A stretch of DNA of 64,000 nucleotides from Euglena gracilis (lineage: Eukaryota; Euglenida; Euglenophyceae; Euglenales). The notes under the pieces were generated by a model. The model saw only the letters and a program-made list of their open reading frames with translations. It did not search any database and was not told where the DNA came from. The DNA lies in contig CP154957.1 of NCBI GenBank assembly GCA_039621445.1, positions 13,632,947 to 13,696,946 of the forward strand, written 5' to 3'. The translations under genes were made by a program, and so were the position numbers. Shown here piece after piece: positions 39,800-50,329 of the stretch; the stretch's first letter is position 1; every line of letters begins with the position of its first letter.

Positions 39800-40240
39800 A
39801 ACCCCCCCTTCGGTTTGACAAAAATCCCCCCGGCCCGAGGAGGGGGGGGGGGCGTTTGATTTTTGGACAAAAGTCCCCCCGGCCCGAGGAGGGGGGGGGG
39901 GCGCTTGATTTTTAAAAATCCCCCCGGCCCGAGGAGGGGGGGGGGGCGTTTGATTTTTGGACAAAAGTCCCCCCGGCCCGAGGAGGGGGGGGGGCGCTTG
40001 ATTTTTTGACAAAAATCCCCCCGGCCCGAGGAGGGGGGGGGGCGTTTGATTTTTGGACAAAAGTCCCCCCGGCCCGTGGAGGGGGGGGGGGCGCTTGATT
40101 TTTTGACAAAAATCCCCCCGGCCCGAGGAGGGGGGGGGGGCGCTCGATTTTTGACAAAAATCCCCCCGGCCCGAGGAGGGGGGGGGGGCGCCAACCGAAT
40201 TTTTACCAAAAATCCCCCGACCCGTTGGAAAGGGGGGGGG
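39800..40240 (+). repeat. Minisatellite of about 49-bp units, each with a G10-G12 run
   Basis: About eight or nine units of TCCCCCCGGCCCGAGGAGGG, then a long G run, GCGTTTGATTTTT and GACAAAA(G/A) occur head to tail. Long proline-rich frames on the minus strand (such as 39694-40575) are translations of this repeat and not a protein. Regular G-runs give strong G-quadruplex potential on the plus strand. Confidence 0.88.
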
Positions 40241-41069
40241 CAGATTTTGGTGAAGACCCTCATTCCACCCGTGAGAAGCGGGGGGGGGGGAGGCAGCCAA
40301 ATATTCATTGGTTGGTGATTTGAGTCTTTCTCAAAGGATTGAAGGCACTTGAAAGCCATAGTCCCTGATTTTTGTTTCCCGTTTGGTTGGTTCGAGAGAG
40401 GGAGTGGGACATAGGCTTTGGGTGAAGGAGTGCCGATTGGAGGAGTTCCCCCCTCTTTGTTGAGGAAGGGGGGGGGGCGAATTTTTGGTGTCCGACTAAG
40501 GTCGCAAGGGAGGGGGTGTCGGCCGCCGGCTTGCGCCGGCAGCCAAAAATTGCCAGAAAGCGCAAATTCCAACATCGCGGGTAACAGCCAATCAGTTAAA
40601 AAAAACCCGCGATTGAAATTAGAAGCGGGTCAAATTACTTTGATCTTTCAAATTCTGTTTTTTTACAGAACTTGAGGGGTTTTCCCCATCATTTGGCAAA
40701 GAGGAAATACATTGAATTGGATTTGATCAATCACATTGTTGATTTGGAATTGGCAGTTACATTGTTGGTCATTACATTGTTGGTGGAGTTATTGAATTCA
40801 AGTTGGTATTGAAATCAAGGAGACCCTACAACACCGCCACCCTCACCGCCGCCTACATACCCTATACCCCTCTTCCTTGCCCCAGGTTGTTTTTTCCATC
40901 ACATTCAGTCACTCTCACAGATTTCCAACAGTGTGTTTGCCTCTCCAGTGGGTTGGGATTCATTTCAGCTTCAGTGGGTTGGTTTGTGGGTTGGTTTGTG
41001 CATGAGAGTGTGAGAGAGAGAAAGAGAGAAAAGTGAGATTTGAGAGAGAGAAGTTCGATTTCATTGCAA
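40241..41069. other. Flank of the decayed chromovirus; no gene recognised
   Basis: A GCCGGCTTGCGCCGGC hairpin lies near 40525. AT-rich sequence follows, with several TTACATTGTTGG(T) repeats at 40740-40790 and a purine-rich GAGAGAGAAAG stretch around 41010-41050. The last could belong to the 5' region of the decayed element that follows. Confidence 0.35.
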
Positions 41070-42660
41070 ATGGCAGATTTTTCGTTTTTCACTAAAATTT
41101 CGGAAACCCTTGAAAAAACGATCCTACGCGCCGGCTGGGGTTGGGGAAAATACCTGAGTGAAACAAACGGGGGTTGGCTTGAGCCCACAAACCCTCGGAG
41201 AAAGCGCAGGCCCCACCCCGGAAACACCCACCCCCCGGCTGTTGGTGGTTTGCCACGACGGCGAGGACCCCCCGGGCCCTCGGCCCACCGGGACTCGCCG
41301 GTCGCGGGGGCGACCGGCGGCGCACAGGGGGTGGGGCCGGCGAACAGTTCACAAAATTAGGGATTTGAAGATCCCTGGGGGCAATTTTTACAAAGTAACA
41401 GAGACCTCCAGTGGACTGTGCAGCACCTGACTTTTCAGGTTTTGGCTTTGGAGAATGCCAACGAAGAGTGGGTTCTGCAGCAGCAGCAGCAGCAACTACC
41501 CCCTGTTGTCGACAACCAACCGGTGGAGCACATGGCTGCATGAATCGAAGAAACGGCCAGGGCTGACTGCCTGCATATTTTGAACTTTTTGAGAAAAAAT
41601 GTCAGGCCCAGGTGCAAATTTTTGTGCAAAAAATTGACGCACAGGCACTTGAACTTTTTGTCGGGCTGGAAAAAAAATTTGAGGAAAAATTGGTGCTGCA
41701 GTTTTCTTCGAGCCGTGAGCAGTTTTTGGCCGTGAGGCAGGAATTTTTACGAATTTTGGACAGCCTGCCACAGGAAATTTTTAAGCAAGTGCAAAAATCA
41801 GGTGGCTTCATTACCAATTAAGGATCTCGTGCTCGAAAATTTTCAGCGGTTTGCTGAGAATTTTAAAGCCGCCCAGCCAGCTCAGGGGGGGGAGGCAGAA
41901 ACTCTCCAGGATCTGGCCGTTGTCGCTGCCAAAATCATTGAAGTTCAGGCTGACCTGGTATCGCTGCGTAGTACGGTACAGGGCCAAGCTCAGCAACTCC
42001 AGCAGTTCGCTGATTATGTTCGCCAGCTGGGTGAATAAAATTCAGTGATGAATACAGCCCTCCATGGTTTTGGTGGGGGTATTCAAAAACTGCACCAGAA
42101 TATTTCAGATGAAGTAGGGTAACGACACTTAGAAATCCAAAACTGCTGACGGATTGTCAGCAGGATCTTCAGAGTGTTCATCAGCAGATTTTTTCCCAGG
42201 AGAAAAAATTTGGTGGGCTGGTGGAGGAAATGAGGCAGGGATTTGCAAAAGTTGGGGGGAACACATCTGAGTTGCAGAAAATGCTGCAAGATTTACAGAA
42301 AAGTGGGCGCATTGCAGAACCAAGAGGGGTTTTGCAAATAATTTCTGATATGTGGGGGCTACGGCAGGGCAGCCAGCAGCCCCTGCAATCGGTTGGGCTG
42401 CCACAGCCTGGGCAGCAGATGGCACAGCAGTCCGTCGTCCAGCTAGCCCAGCAGCCTGGCCAGCCAGCAGGCCAGCCGAAGCCTGCTCACGGGCTGCCAA
42501 TGGGGCTGGGCCTGCTGTCGGCTGCACAGCAGCACCCCTGAGGCAGCCTTCCAGCTCGCTGGCCAACACGGTGCCCAGTGCTGACCCAGTTTTTTCAGTT
42601 CAGATTATTTCTCATAATAATTCAGCAGTTTTAAACATTTCCCCTCCCTAAGTTATTGAG
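41070..42660 (+). pseudogene. Decayed gag ORF1-like region
   Basis: Short frames give MADFSFFTKISETLEKT at the start. Coiled-coil-like stretches follow, such as VVAAKIIEVQADLVSLRSTV and LQQFADYVRQLGE. Stops at 41541, 41819 and 42036 break it up. It occupies the place of ORF1 in chromovirus 1, and its low-complexity Q-rich end (42360-42540) resembles a linker. Confidence 0.5.
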
Positions 42661-43137
42661 GGGGGATTTGTTTTGGAGGACATGCAAGACACGGCAGGGG
42701 TTTCTTCTGTGTCATTGTGTGTCCCCCCACATGTTTCTGCAGCCCCTGCTTTCTCTATTAGGCCCATCGGGACAGGGGGGGCTGCAGCCAACCGAGGTCA
42801 CGGGTTGGGGTTTCCTTTTATTGGTGACCCAGTAGCTTTTGAAATTTTGCAGGGAGGTGCTAAGCCCTATTTTGATGAATCGGATAGCATTTCCTGGCAA
42901 AATTTTGAAGTAGATTGGAATCTTTACTGGGACAGGTTGACATCAGGCAAACCGTATTCTGATTTGCAAAACCTGCAGGTTTTTGAGGCATGTTTAGGAC
43001 CCAGATTAAAGGAGGTAATCAGGCTCTATCGGCTGAATGGACCTAAATTAAGTTACCCCACCATATTGGCTCAGTTCAAGAACCTTTATGCCTCGAGTAA
43101 GGGGCTAACGGCTCGGAAAATATGGCAGGAGGTAACC

Positions 43138-43357
43138 GTTGGCGGCGGCCACTGGGGTGCGGCGCCGGGCGGGACGAAAAAGACCGACCGCGGAATCTTT
43201 CGCTTTGCGGAAGTTCCTAATTTAAGTTCAATGGACTGCCACTCTGTAGGTGGTTCCAAGCCTGAACACTTCATCCATCAAGCTGGCAAAGTCTTCTGCA
43301 TTCAAGTATCAAGGATAAGAAAACAAAAAGACACCCCAAGGAGACACCCAGAAAACT
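43138..43357 (+). repeat. 5' LTR of the small LTR element
   Basis: It starts GTTGGCGGCGGCC, ends CACCCAGAAAACT and is nearly identical to 45346-45564. The ends are not the usual TG...CA. Both LTRs carry a continuous open frame (GIFRFAEVPNLSS), which is probably incidental. Confidence 0.9.
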
Positions 43358-43699
43358 GAAGTGTTCAGTCCTACCACTACCAGATTACCAGAATGCCAGA
43401 ATCAGAATACCAGAATGCCAAGGCCAGGAGGATGAATGTCAGTTGGATGCCGGAAGAAGATCACTCGAAAGTGCAGGAAGTGACAGACTGGAGCTGGAGC
43501 AGATGGAGTGTCCGACTTCCAGAAGAAGGCTGGAGATCTGCATTGACAGTGTGGGATGGCCAAGAAGAAGAAGACGAATCAAGGAGTCCAGTTCCAAGCT
43601 ATGAAGGTGCAGCTGAAGAACCGGAAGAGCCATTGCAGCCATTCAGGAGCCAGAGACCCAGCCAAGACCAAGTGGAAGAGGAAAAAGGATCAAGCGGCA

Positions 43700-44300
43700 G
43701 TACATCTCCGAGGAGTACGCCGTGCGCTGGGAATTAATCGACCTGATCCTGGACAAGGTCAACATTCAGCCAGAAGGTGTGCCAGAAGCATTTGCATCAT
43801 GGGAAAATGCAAGATTCCACAAGTTCTGGACAAGGGAAGACAATGCATTTGCGAAGACATGGACAAGAGAAAGGATATGGGCCAATCCACCGTGGACGCT
43901 GATGAATCAAGTCATCCTCAAGATCATCGCGGACCAGGTGCAGGAGATGGTGCTGATTGCACCAGAGTGGCGTACAACAACATGGTAGCCAGTGCTGTAG
44001 AAGATGACAGTGAAGTTCATCATCTTCGAGGAAGGAACCCGGTTCTTCGAGATCTGGGACCAGCAGGCGGGCCAGATGCAGCCGACTGGGCCATTGCGTT
44101 GGCCAGTCCGGGCGTGCTTGGTCCGGTACCGAAGATTCTAGGAGGAGACCCTGAAGGACATGCCCCCAGGAGATGAAGGAGCAACGTCCCGAACCCGCAG
44201 GAGAAGTGGAGGTGAACGTGGACCCTCCGAGGCGAGCAAGAGGAGGTACCGTCGACAGCGGTACCAGTGGTTCGTGGAGACGTGGGAATGAGGCGGTGTA
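43700..44300 (+). pseudogene. NPPW (Dam-like) methyltransferase module in the small LTR element
   Basis: One frame gives EEYAVRWELIDLILDKVN, FASWENARFHKFWTRED, ERIWANPPWTLMNQV and LIAPEWRTTTW. A TAG at 43986 and another stop soon after interrupt it. The frame continues with KFIIFEEGTRFFEIWDQQ. The layout matches the chromovirus 1 module (DCFATSQNARC..., WMNPPWTLW, ICPDWNRRW, KIYFPKGTKLFEADG), including the segment after the second stop. The NPPW motif is intact. The upstream frame (43393-43737) is acidic with an RRRRR-like alternative frame and is unidentified. Confidence 0.82.
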
Positions 44301-45345
44301 GACCAAGTGTTGCCTGCCCTCCCCCTCCCAGCCTAAACCCCCTCTCTGCGTGACGTGTGCGGTGGTTGTGTAGCACCCAGTTGCAGCAGCCCCCCATGTG
44401 CCATCTGGATGGATTTGGTGGGTCCATGGGTTTAATTCCCCAAGCCAGTGACAGTTTCACCAGAGAATTGTTTTTTGAATTTGTGGTCACTTTGCGACAG
44501 TGGTGCACTCCAGGTGCCGAGTCAGCACCCAGCAAACTGGCGACAAAAAATTCAGTCAAATGGGTAATCCTGAGCATGGTCGGGCCGCTCCAAGGGGGTC
44601 AATCAGTGACTCTGGGTCGACTTTTGCAAAGGTGAACCCTGGGTATGACCGTTGGGTTGGTGGTGGAGTTGGCTGTTTCAATTCAGCCCCCCCCACAGGC
44701 TGCTGCCTGAAGGAGTGCAGGCGGTGTGAACTTTATGTTACCTGCCCCCATTCCCAACAAGGCTTCCCATTGGGCCACGTCGGAATGGATTGAGAAATGG
44801 AAAGTGCAGGATGTTGGTCTGGGAGTGATGGCGGTGTAGACCAATGGTTGCCTGCCACCCCATGTCCATCATTCATCTGGATTGGAAGGCCATCGACATC
44901 ACGTTCAACATGTCCTGGGATTCCTCGCTGTGGTGTTGGCGGTGCGACCTCTATTGCGTGCCCCCCTGCCCTCCCTTCCGGACATTCGTGGACTATGGAT
45001 GGAAGTGCTGAACCTGGAACCTTCTTCACGGTTCCTTAATCTCAGACTCAGAATTTGCTGCTGTACATTACTTCCTCCCCCCCCCAAAAAAAAACCCGCC
45101 GGCCACACCCCAGCAAGAGAAAACGAAAGACGAGGCCGAAGGCCTCGCCCCCCCCCCCCCCAGGGGTAACCCCCCCAGGGGGCCCAAAAAAACCTCAGGC
45201 CTCGAGCCCATGGCGGCCGAGGCCCCCCCTCCCCCGAAGCCGAAGGATTCGGGACAAAAAACCTCGAAAAAAACGGGCCCGAACACTCCCCGGGGCCGCC
45301 TCAAAAATTGCCGAAGGCGGTACGCAAGCGGTCCGGGAGGGGAGT
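44301..45345 (+). other. 3' interior of the small LTR element; no gene recognised
   Basis: GCGGTGTAGACCAA followed by GTTGCCTGCC occurs near 44291 and again near 44830, so the interior holds a diverged duplication. The last 300 bases are G/C-tract repeat with GAGGCCGAAGGCCTCG hairpin sequence. No frame has recognisable content. Confidence 0.4.
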
Positions 45346-45564
45346 GTTGGCGGCGGCCCCTGGGGTGCGGCGCCGACGGGACCAAAAAGACCAACCGCGG
45401 AATCTTCCGCTTTGCGGAAGTTCCTAATTTAAGTTCAATGGGCTGCCACTCTGTAGGTGGGTCCAAGCCTGAACACTTCATACATCAAGCTGGCAAAGTC
45501 TTCTGCATTCAAGTATCAAGGATAAGAAAACAAAAAGACACCCCAAGGAGACACCCAGAAAACT
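45346..45564 (+). repeat. 3' LTR of the small LTR element
   Basis: It starts GTTGGCGGCGGCC and ends CACCCAGAAAACT, just before the right copy of the TAACC duplication. Differences from the 5' LTR are scattered substitutions and one small indel. Confidence 0.9.
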
Positions 45565-46329
45565 TAACCATGGTTAACGAAGGAAAAATAACCCGGGCTG
45601 ATCTGCAGGAATTTTAGATTATATTTTGCAGTGCCTGGAACCATGTTAAGGATGCCACAGCCGGGGAGGCCCGACGATTATTTTTGGAAAGAATCCCTCG
45701 TTTTTTAAGCAAGTTTTGCATAGAAGAGGAGGATAACCGAGCCCGTAAACAACCCACTGTCAGGCTCACAGGGATACCAAATCCCACGGTGGATGGGATT
45801 AAAAGGAGTGTGATCCAGATCACTGGGGGGATTGATCCACGGAAAGAGGTTATCAAAATCCCTGCTGCCCTTAGCCTTATTTATTTCAGTTCTTCGGAGG
45901 AGGCACTAAAATTAAATGCCGTAAATGGAAGGAAATTGCAGGGCGTGGAAAAGTTCCTCAACGCCGAATTGGTGGAACAACTAATGACCGTTGAGGAAAT
46001 GTTTGCTTTTGCCGAGGGCAAGTTAGCTCTTCGTGAGAAGCAGGATTTGGCTTTGAATCAGCACCATTTTCCAAGATTATTCAGCAAATCGACAACAAAA
46101 GGCTCAGGCAAAATACAGGTGTGGGAAAGAGGTCAAACTCTCCCGGTGTCCCCAACATCCATGTCAACACCAGCAGCCGGGGGGCAGGGTCACACCTCAA
46201 AATCTGCCCCACAGCCAGCAGTGAAGGGCGATAAGGGGCCATCCCAGCCAGCCCCGCGGGGAAGGTCCCCTTCTTCGTCTTCGCGGCCAGCAGCAGTTTC
46301 ATGGTAGCGAACCCAAAGTCCAGCACTTC

Positions 46330-46690
46330 CAGCCCGGCAAGGCAAGGGGGGGCAGACCTGGACCCCGCAGGCATCGGGTCGGGGCAGGTCGCCATACCCA
46401 TGCTTCAACTGTGGGGAGTGCGGACATTTTTTTTGTGAGTGTGATAAGCCGCTGAGGGAGGCCCTTGCTAAATCTAAAGAATTCGGGCAAAATAATGGAA
46501 AAGGCAAGGGGCAGCCCAAGGGTAAAGGGCAGCCAGCCACTCAGCGAATTCCTCGGGCAAGGGGGGTGCATGGTCAAAGGGGGGTGGGCCCGCCTCTTCT
46601 CCCCCTGGGGCCCAATAGGGGGGCCAGGGGCAGTTTGAGAAGGGGGGGGCTGCCCATGGCCGTGTCCCCCCCCCCCCTGTGAGGAAGACG
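46330..46690 (+). pseudogene. Nucleocapsid zinc knuckle of decayed chromovirus 2
   Basis: A CCHC motif, CFNCGECGHFFCEC (near 46398), has the retroviral C-x2-C-x4-H-x4-C spacing. A GKGKGQPKGKGQ basic tail follows. The frame differs from the preceding gag frame, so a frameshift lies near 46310. Confidence 0.75.
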
Positions 46691-46879
46691 GTGTAAATAT
46701 TTCTGATTCAAAAAACTGGGCTGTACAGGAATTTATGGCTGATTCAGGGTGTGGTGAAAAACATTCTTTGGATCAGCCCCCCAGATTTTGAGTCGGACCC
46801 GATACTCCTGGATGGAAGGAAAATGTTCAAGGGTTCCCGTGCATTCAAATCTGCCACAGCCCAATCCCCTACCAGTAGC

Positions 46880-47410
46880 TCAGCGACCTCAGGCATTAGA
46901 TTTATTCGCTGGCACTGGTTCGGTGGGGAAGCGGTTGGCAGAACGGGGGTATGAAGTTTTGTCAATTGAAAATGCTCCCTGGACGGACTTCCACCCCCAC
47001 ACAGACATTTTGACCTGGGATACCTACAGGCGATACCCGGTTGGATTTTTTGGGGTTATTTCTGCTAGTCCCCCCTGTAATATTTATTCCACAGCTTATA
47101 ACCCCAGGCCAAGGGATTTCTCCCAGGCGGATGACCTGTTTGAGAAAGCCCTGGAAATTATAAAGTATTCTCAGCCAAAGTTGTGGTGGTTGGAGAACCC
47201 CCGCACTGGTCTTTTGCGAAATAGGGAGGTGGTGAGAAACCTGCCCTATATAGACATTGATTATTGTCAGTTTTCAGATTAGGGTTATAAAACGCCCACA
47301 CGTTTCTGGTGCTGCCCAGCCATTTCACAACAACGGTCGGTGTTGTGTGATGGTGAATCGTCTCCCAACCTGGTGATGGGGGACAATGGGCAAGTGGAAG
47401 GTGTTACCGA
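46880..47410 (+). pseudogene. C5-methyltransferase-like domain of decayed chromovirus 2
   Basis: It contains ALDLFAGTGSVGKRLAERGY, then SASPPCNIYS with the full PPC catalytic motif, WWLENPRTGLLRN and DYCQFSD. An in-frame TAG at 47281 follows, then GYKTPTRFW. This is clearly homologous to the domain in chromovirus 1 and is better preserved at motif IV (PPC here, VPC there). Homology breaks off at about 47410, at the antisense insertion. Confidence 0.88.
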
Positions 47411-49650
47411 TGGTTGTTTATGACTGTACGTCCAAAGCTTTCCCTTTTTCCCTTTTTGTGACTTTCCGTAAAAGCCTTTCGCCTTCGCCTTGGTGCACAA
47501 TCTACTTATGGTTGGGAAAAGTCCTTGGATTAACAAAGAGTGGTTTTCCCCGTTTGTTCCCAATTCCCCAAGAGGCAAAGCATAATGCAAAGGCTTCAGA
47601 TGTTTCCTCCGAAGCCAAGTTCAGTTGATCTGGGGGTTTTTCCCTCTGGCGAATGAAACCTTGAAACTTGTAAGCAATGAAACAAAGGAATAGCACCTGT
47701 GGGGGAAGGAGAGAAAAGTGCTGAAGTGTCCAGGGGCAGATCCCAGAAGGGTCTGCCACGATCTTACCAGCTGTGGTTTCCACAGTGGTGTGATCGTCAC
47801 TGAACCCACTCTGCAGATATCCTACACAGCCGGGACGTGCCTGATACACAACCTCCTCCCAGGGCTACGCCCGATTTCCTTCATGGACCAGGGATTCCCA
47901 GGCCCAGTCAGGATATCTGACACTTCCCCGGTGGGGTTCACTACTCCATTCGGTGTCTCTCCTTTCCGCACAGTGGAATCCACCCAAAGCCCAGAAACGC
48001 GCAAAAGGTTAGCCGCTTTTCGGTTACCTATTAGCCGTTTCGGCTTAGGTGGGGTGTCAAAAATCCCAGTGTCGGAAACGAAGCTGGCAGGTTTCCTGTC
48101 AAAGTATCCCATCCACCTAGTTTGGGTGTGCCAAAGGCACGCGGGGTTGGTCAAGCGTATACGCTGAAAATCCGAGGGGAGAGGTGTGGAAGGGGGGGTA
48201 GGCTCCTATCCTGGTCATACCCGGATAGGGCTCCTAGGCGGTCATATCCGCACTAGGAAACAAAAGCCTACTTACAGAACCGACTGCCGGCGACATATTT
48301 GCGGGGGTGGGTGGAAAGTAGGGAGGAGAGGGGGGGCTGGCTTAGGCCAAAACAGAATTTTAGCTGTCTGGCAGCCTTAATGGGCCTTATTGGCCGAAAA
48401 GTGACAAATATTATTACGGCGTGCGCGCTGTGTGCTGTGTGTCACTTAGTGGCTTGCCAGATTTCCTGGCTGCCAAGGTCTTCACAGCAGCAGCTCCTTC
48501 GCGACGTGATAAGAGGCGCTTACCTCCTGCAGACGATTTCCGTCCGCACGGCCAGTGGTGGAGGGGGGGGGCTCTTGGATGCTTCCATCCAGAGCTCGTG
48601 TATGTGACAGACCTGGGTTCATCCCAAGGTTGATTAGCGATTTCCTCTACCTGTGTATGATCCTCCAGTGGTATCCAGGCTCCATGAAGGCGCTTACCTT
48701 ACATGGGGTGTTGTAATGCCTTTTCGGCATTATATCCTTTTCAACCGCCAGAAATCATGGCGGGAGTACAGGGGGTCTTCCGCCAGGACCATTTGGAATT
48801 GCTGTGGTGGTGGCCTGTCCACGAGCCAGGTTTCTGGCGATTCGTATTCGAAATCAGGTGCCACCCAGTCCCGAACCCGTCCCTCGGGGACTGTCTGCTT
48901 GGTTACACTCGCTCGTTCCGCGAGGAAGCATTGCAGCTTCTCCCAGTATTTTCTGGGCAGAGTTGCTGGCCAGATGAAGTAGTTCATCCGTGGATGGTTG
49001 GCTGGCACCTGCGGGGCATTCCCCGGGTGGAAGTCAATGGGCATGTGATGCGCAAATTCCGCTCGGACTGTATGGGATCGTAATACGGCCCCAAGCCAGT
49101 CTTTCCAGGTCTACCTGTGGTTTTCGGGTGGCCATTGTGGTAGGCACCAGCGACCATTTAGGTCCTGTGTTGTGAACAGACGGAAAAGTATCTTTTCCCG
49201 GTCTGCTGTCTCCCAGAGGTAAGGTAATCTTACCCCTGCCTCCTCACGAGCGAGGCATATCACCGCACCGTCGATCAGCCACCCACGGGCCATACCCGTG
49301 TGGCGGTAGTCGTCAAACGCGAAGTTGGAGTACTTTAAAAATTCGTTGTACTTTTTGTGCAAGGTGGAGGATTCCTCCAGAGGCTTCTGGCCGCTTGGCA
49401 CGACTGTACGAAGTGCGCATTCCGCAGTTTGCCAGAGGGTACCTCGAAGGCAGTTGACGCATAACAACGGCACATTCGTGCCATCCTGCTGTGTGTGGTG
49501 GAAGTTGTGCCTGTGGGTCCAACTGTCCACGCACTTGGCACATACCAAGGCGGCACAGTTGGGGACGTATACATCCTTGTGGAACGGTTTTCGATCCACA
49601 GGATTGCATACATCCAACTCCGGCACCGTGAATTGTTAGGGGTCAGAAAA
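47410..49650 (-). pseudogene. Antisense insert with remains of an unidentified cysteine-containing protein
   Basis: The insert interrupts the pol of decayed chromovirus 2. On the minus strand the best frame (49626-49111) reads CNPVDRKPFHKDVYVPNC and contains two CxxC pairs, CAKC and CVNC, about 30 residues apart. That suggests a zinc-binding fold. It continues in other frames to about 47820 (PRMNYFIWPATLPRKYWEKL; WMGYFDRKPASFVSD). I do not recognise the family. The pieces at 57030-58607 and 61734-64000 may belong to related genes, since all are minus-strand and similar in composition. No target-site duplication was found. Confidence 0.45.
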
Positions 49651-49809
49651 ATTAAGTTTCCCCCCGACAAAAAGGAAGGATACTCCCCCTGGTTATTGAT
49701 TATCTCCTAAGCGCTGGGGATATTCTAGAGGGCCAGCCCAAAGAAAGTTCCCAAAATTCCCAGGATTTTGAGGAATGGGAAATTCAAGACCGTTGTTGTC
49801 ATTTGGCCA

Positions 49810-50210
49810 ACCGTTTGAAGGTTAATCAGGTGTGCCCATAGAAAACCAGCCGCAACTTTTGATGCTATCACAGACGTATCTCCCTAACGGAGATACCAGG
49901 CAGCTCAGAATTTTGGTTGATACGGGTGCCCAGGAGAACCTGGTCAAAAGGTCCATCGTGCCAAAACATTTGGCCAGGTCACCGCGGATTGCCAATTCGG
50001 CTGTGGCCAATGTGTTTTGGGGGGCGACCAGTGTATTAAGTTGGAGTTGTGTTTTCAACGCAGGGGTACGGGGCAGGGGGCACCCAGGCCTTGTACCTCG
50101 AAGGGGAATTCTACCTCGCGGATATTGAGGTATATGCTATATTATCATTTCCATGGTTAGCCGAACATGGTCTGGGTGTGTTCCCACACCATAAGGCTTG
50201 GTTTTTGACA
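49810..50210 (+). pseudogene. Aspartic protease of decayed chromovirus 2
   Basis: The frame at 49832-50128 reads RQLRILVDTGAQENLVKRSI with the catalytic DTGA intact. That is the residue mutated in chromovirus 1. A frameshift near 50100 separates it from the YLDIEVYAILSFPWLAEHG-like end (PWLAE and PHHKAW are visible near 50150-50200). Confidence 0.8.
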
Positions 50211-50329
50211 ACCCTAATCTGACGTTGTTGTACGGGTGGGATACAAGAAATCAGAAACGTAAATCCCATAAGGGGAAGAAAAAACACAGTTCACAAAAAA
50301 GAATTGGGGGTGTGGTTTCTGACTCCGGC

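Larger units (their letters stand above)
43138..45564 (+). mobile_element. Non-autonomous LTR retrotransposon carrying a Dam-like module
   Basis: It has direct LTRs of 220 and 219 bp, differing at only a handful of positions, and a 5-bp target-site duplication TAACC at 43133-43137 and 45565-45569. Excision restores the gag frame of the host element. The 1,988-bp interior has no RT, integrase or protease. Its only recognisable content is an NPPW methyltransferase-like module. It must have been moved by enzymes from another element. Confidence 0.9.
42673..46310 (+). pseudogene. Decayed gag, split by a nested LTR element
   Basis: The capsid-like part reads SDSISWQNFEVDWNLYWDRL and TARKIWQEVT up to 43137. 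It resumes after the insert with VNEGKITRADLQEF, then a stop at 45616, then AWNHVKDATAGEARRLFLER. This aligns with RKKWYDVNLVNQGKITVREW of chromovirus 1 gag. The second half (45684-46307) is open and ends in a K/P/S-rich tail. Confidence 0.8.

Noticed and set aside
39694-40575. 293-codon proline-rich ORF on the minus strand
   Set aside because: It is the translation of the G-run minisatellite, and three overlapping frames give equivalent repeats.
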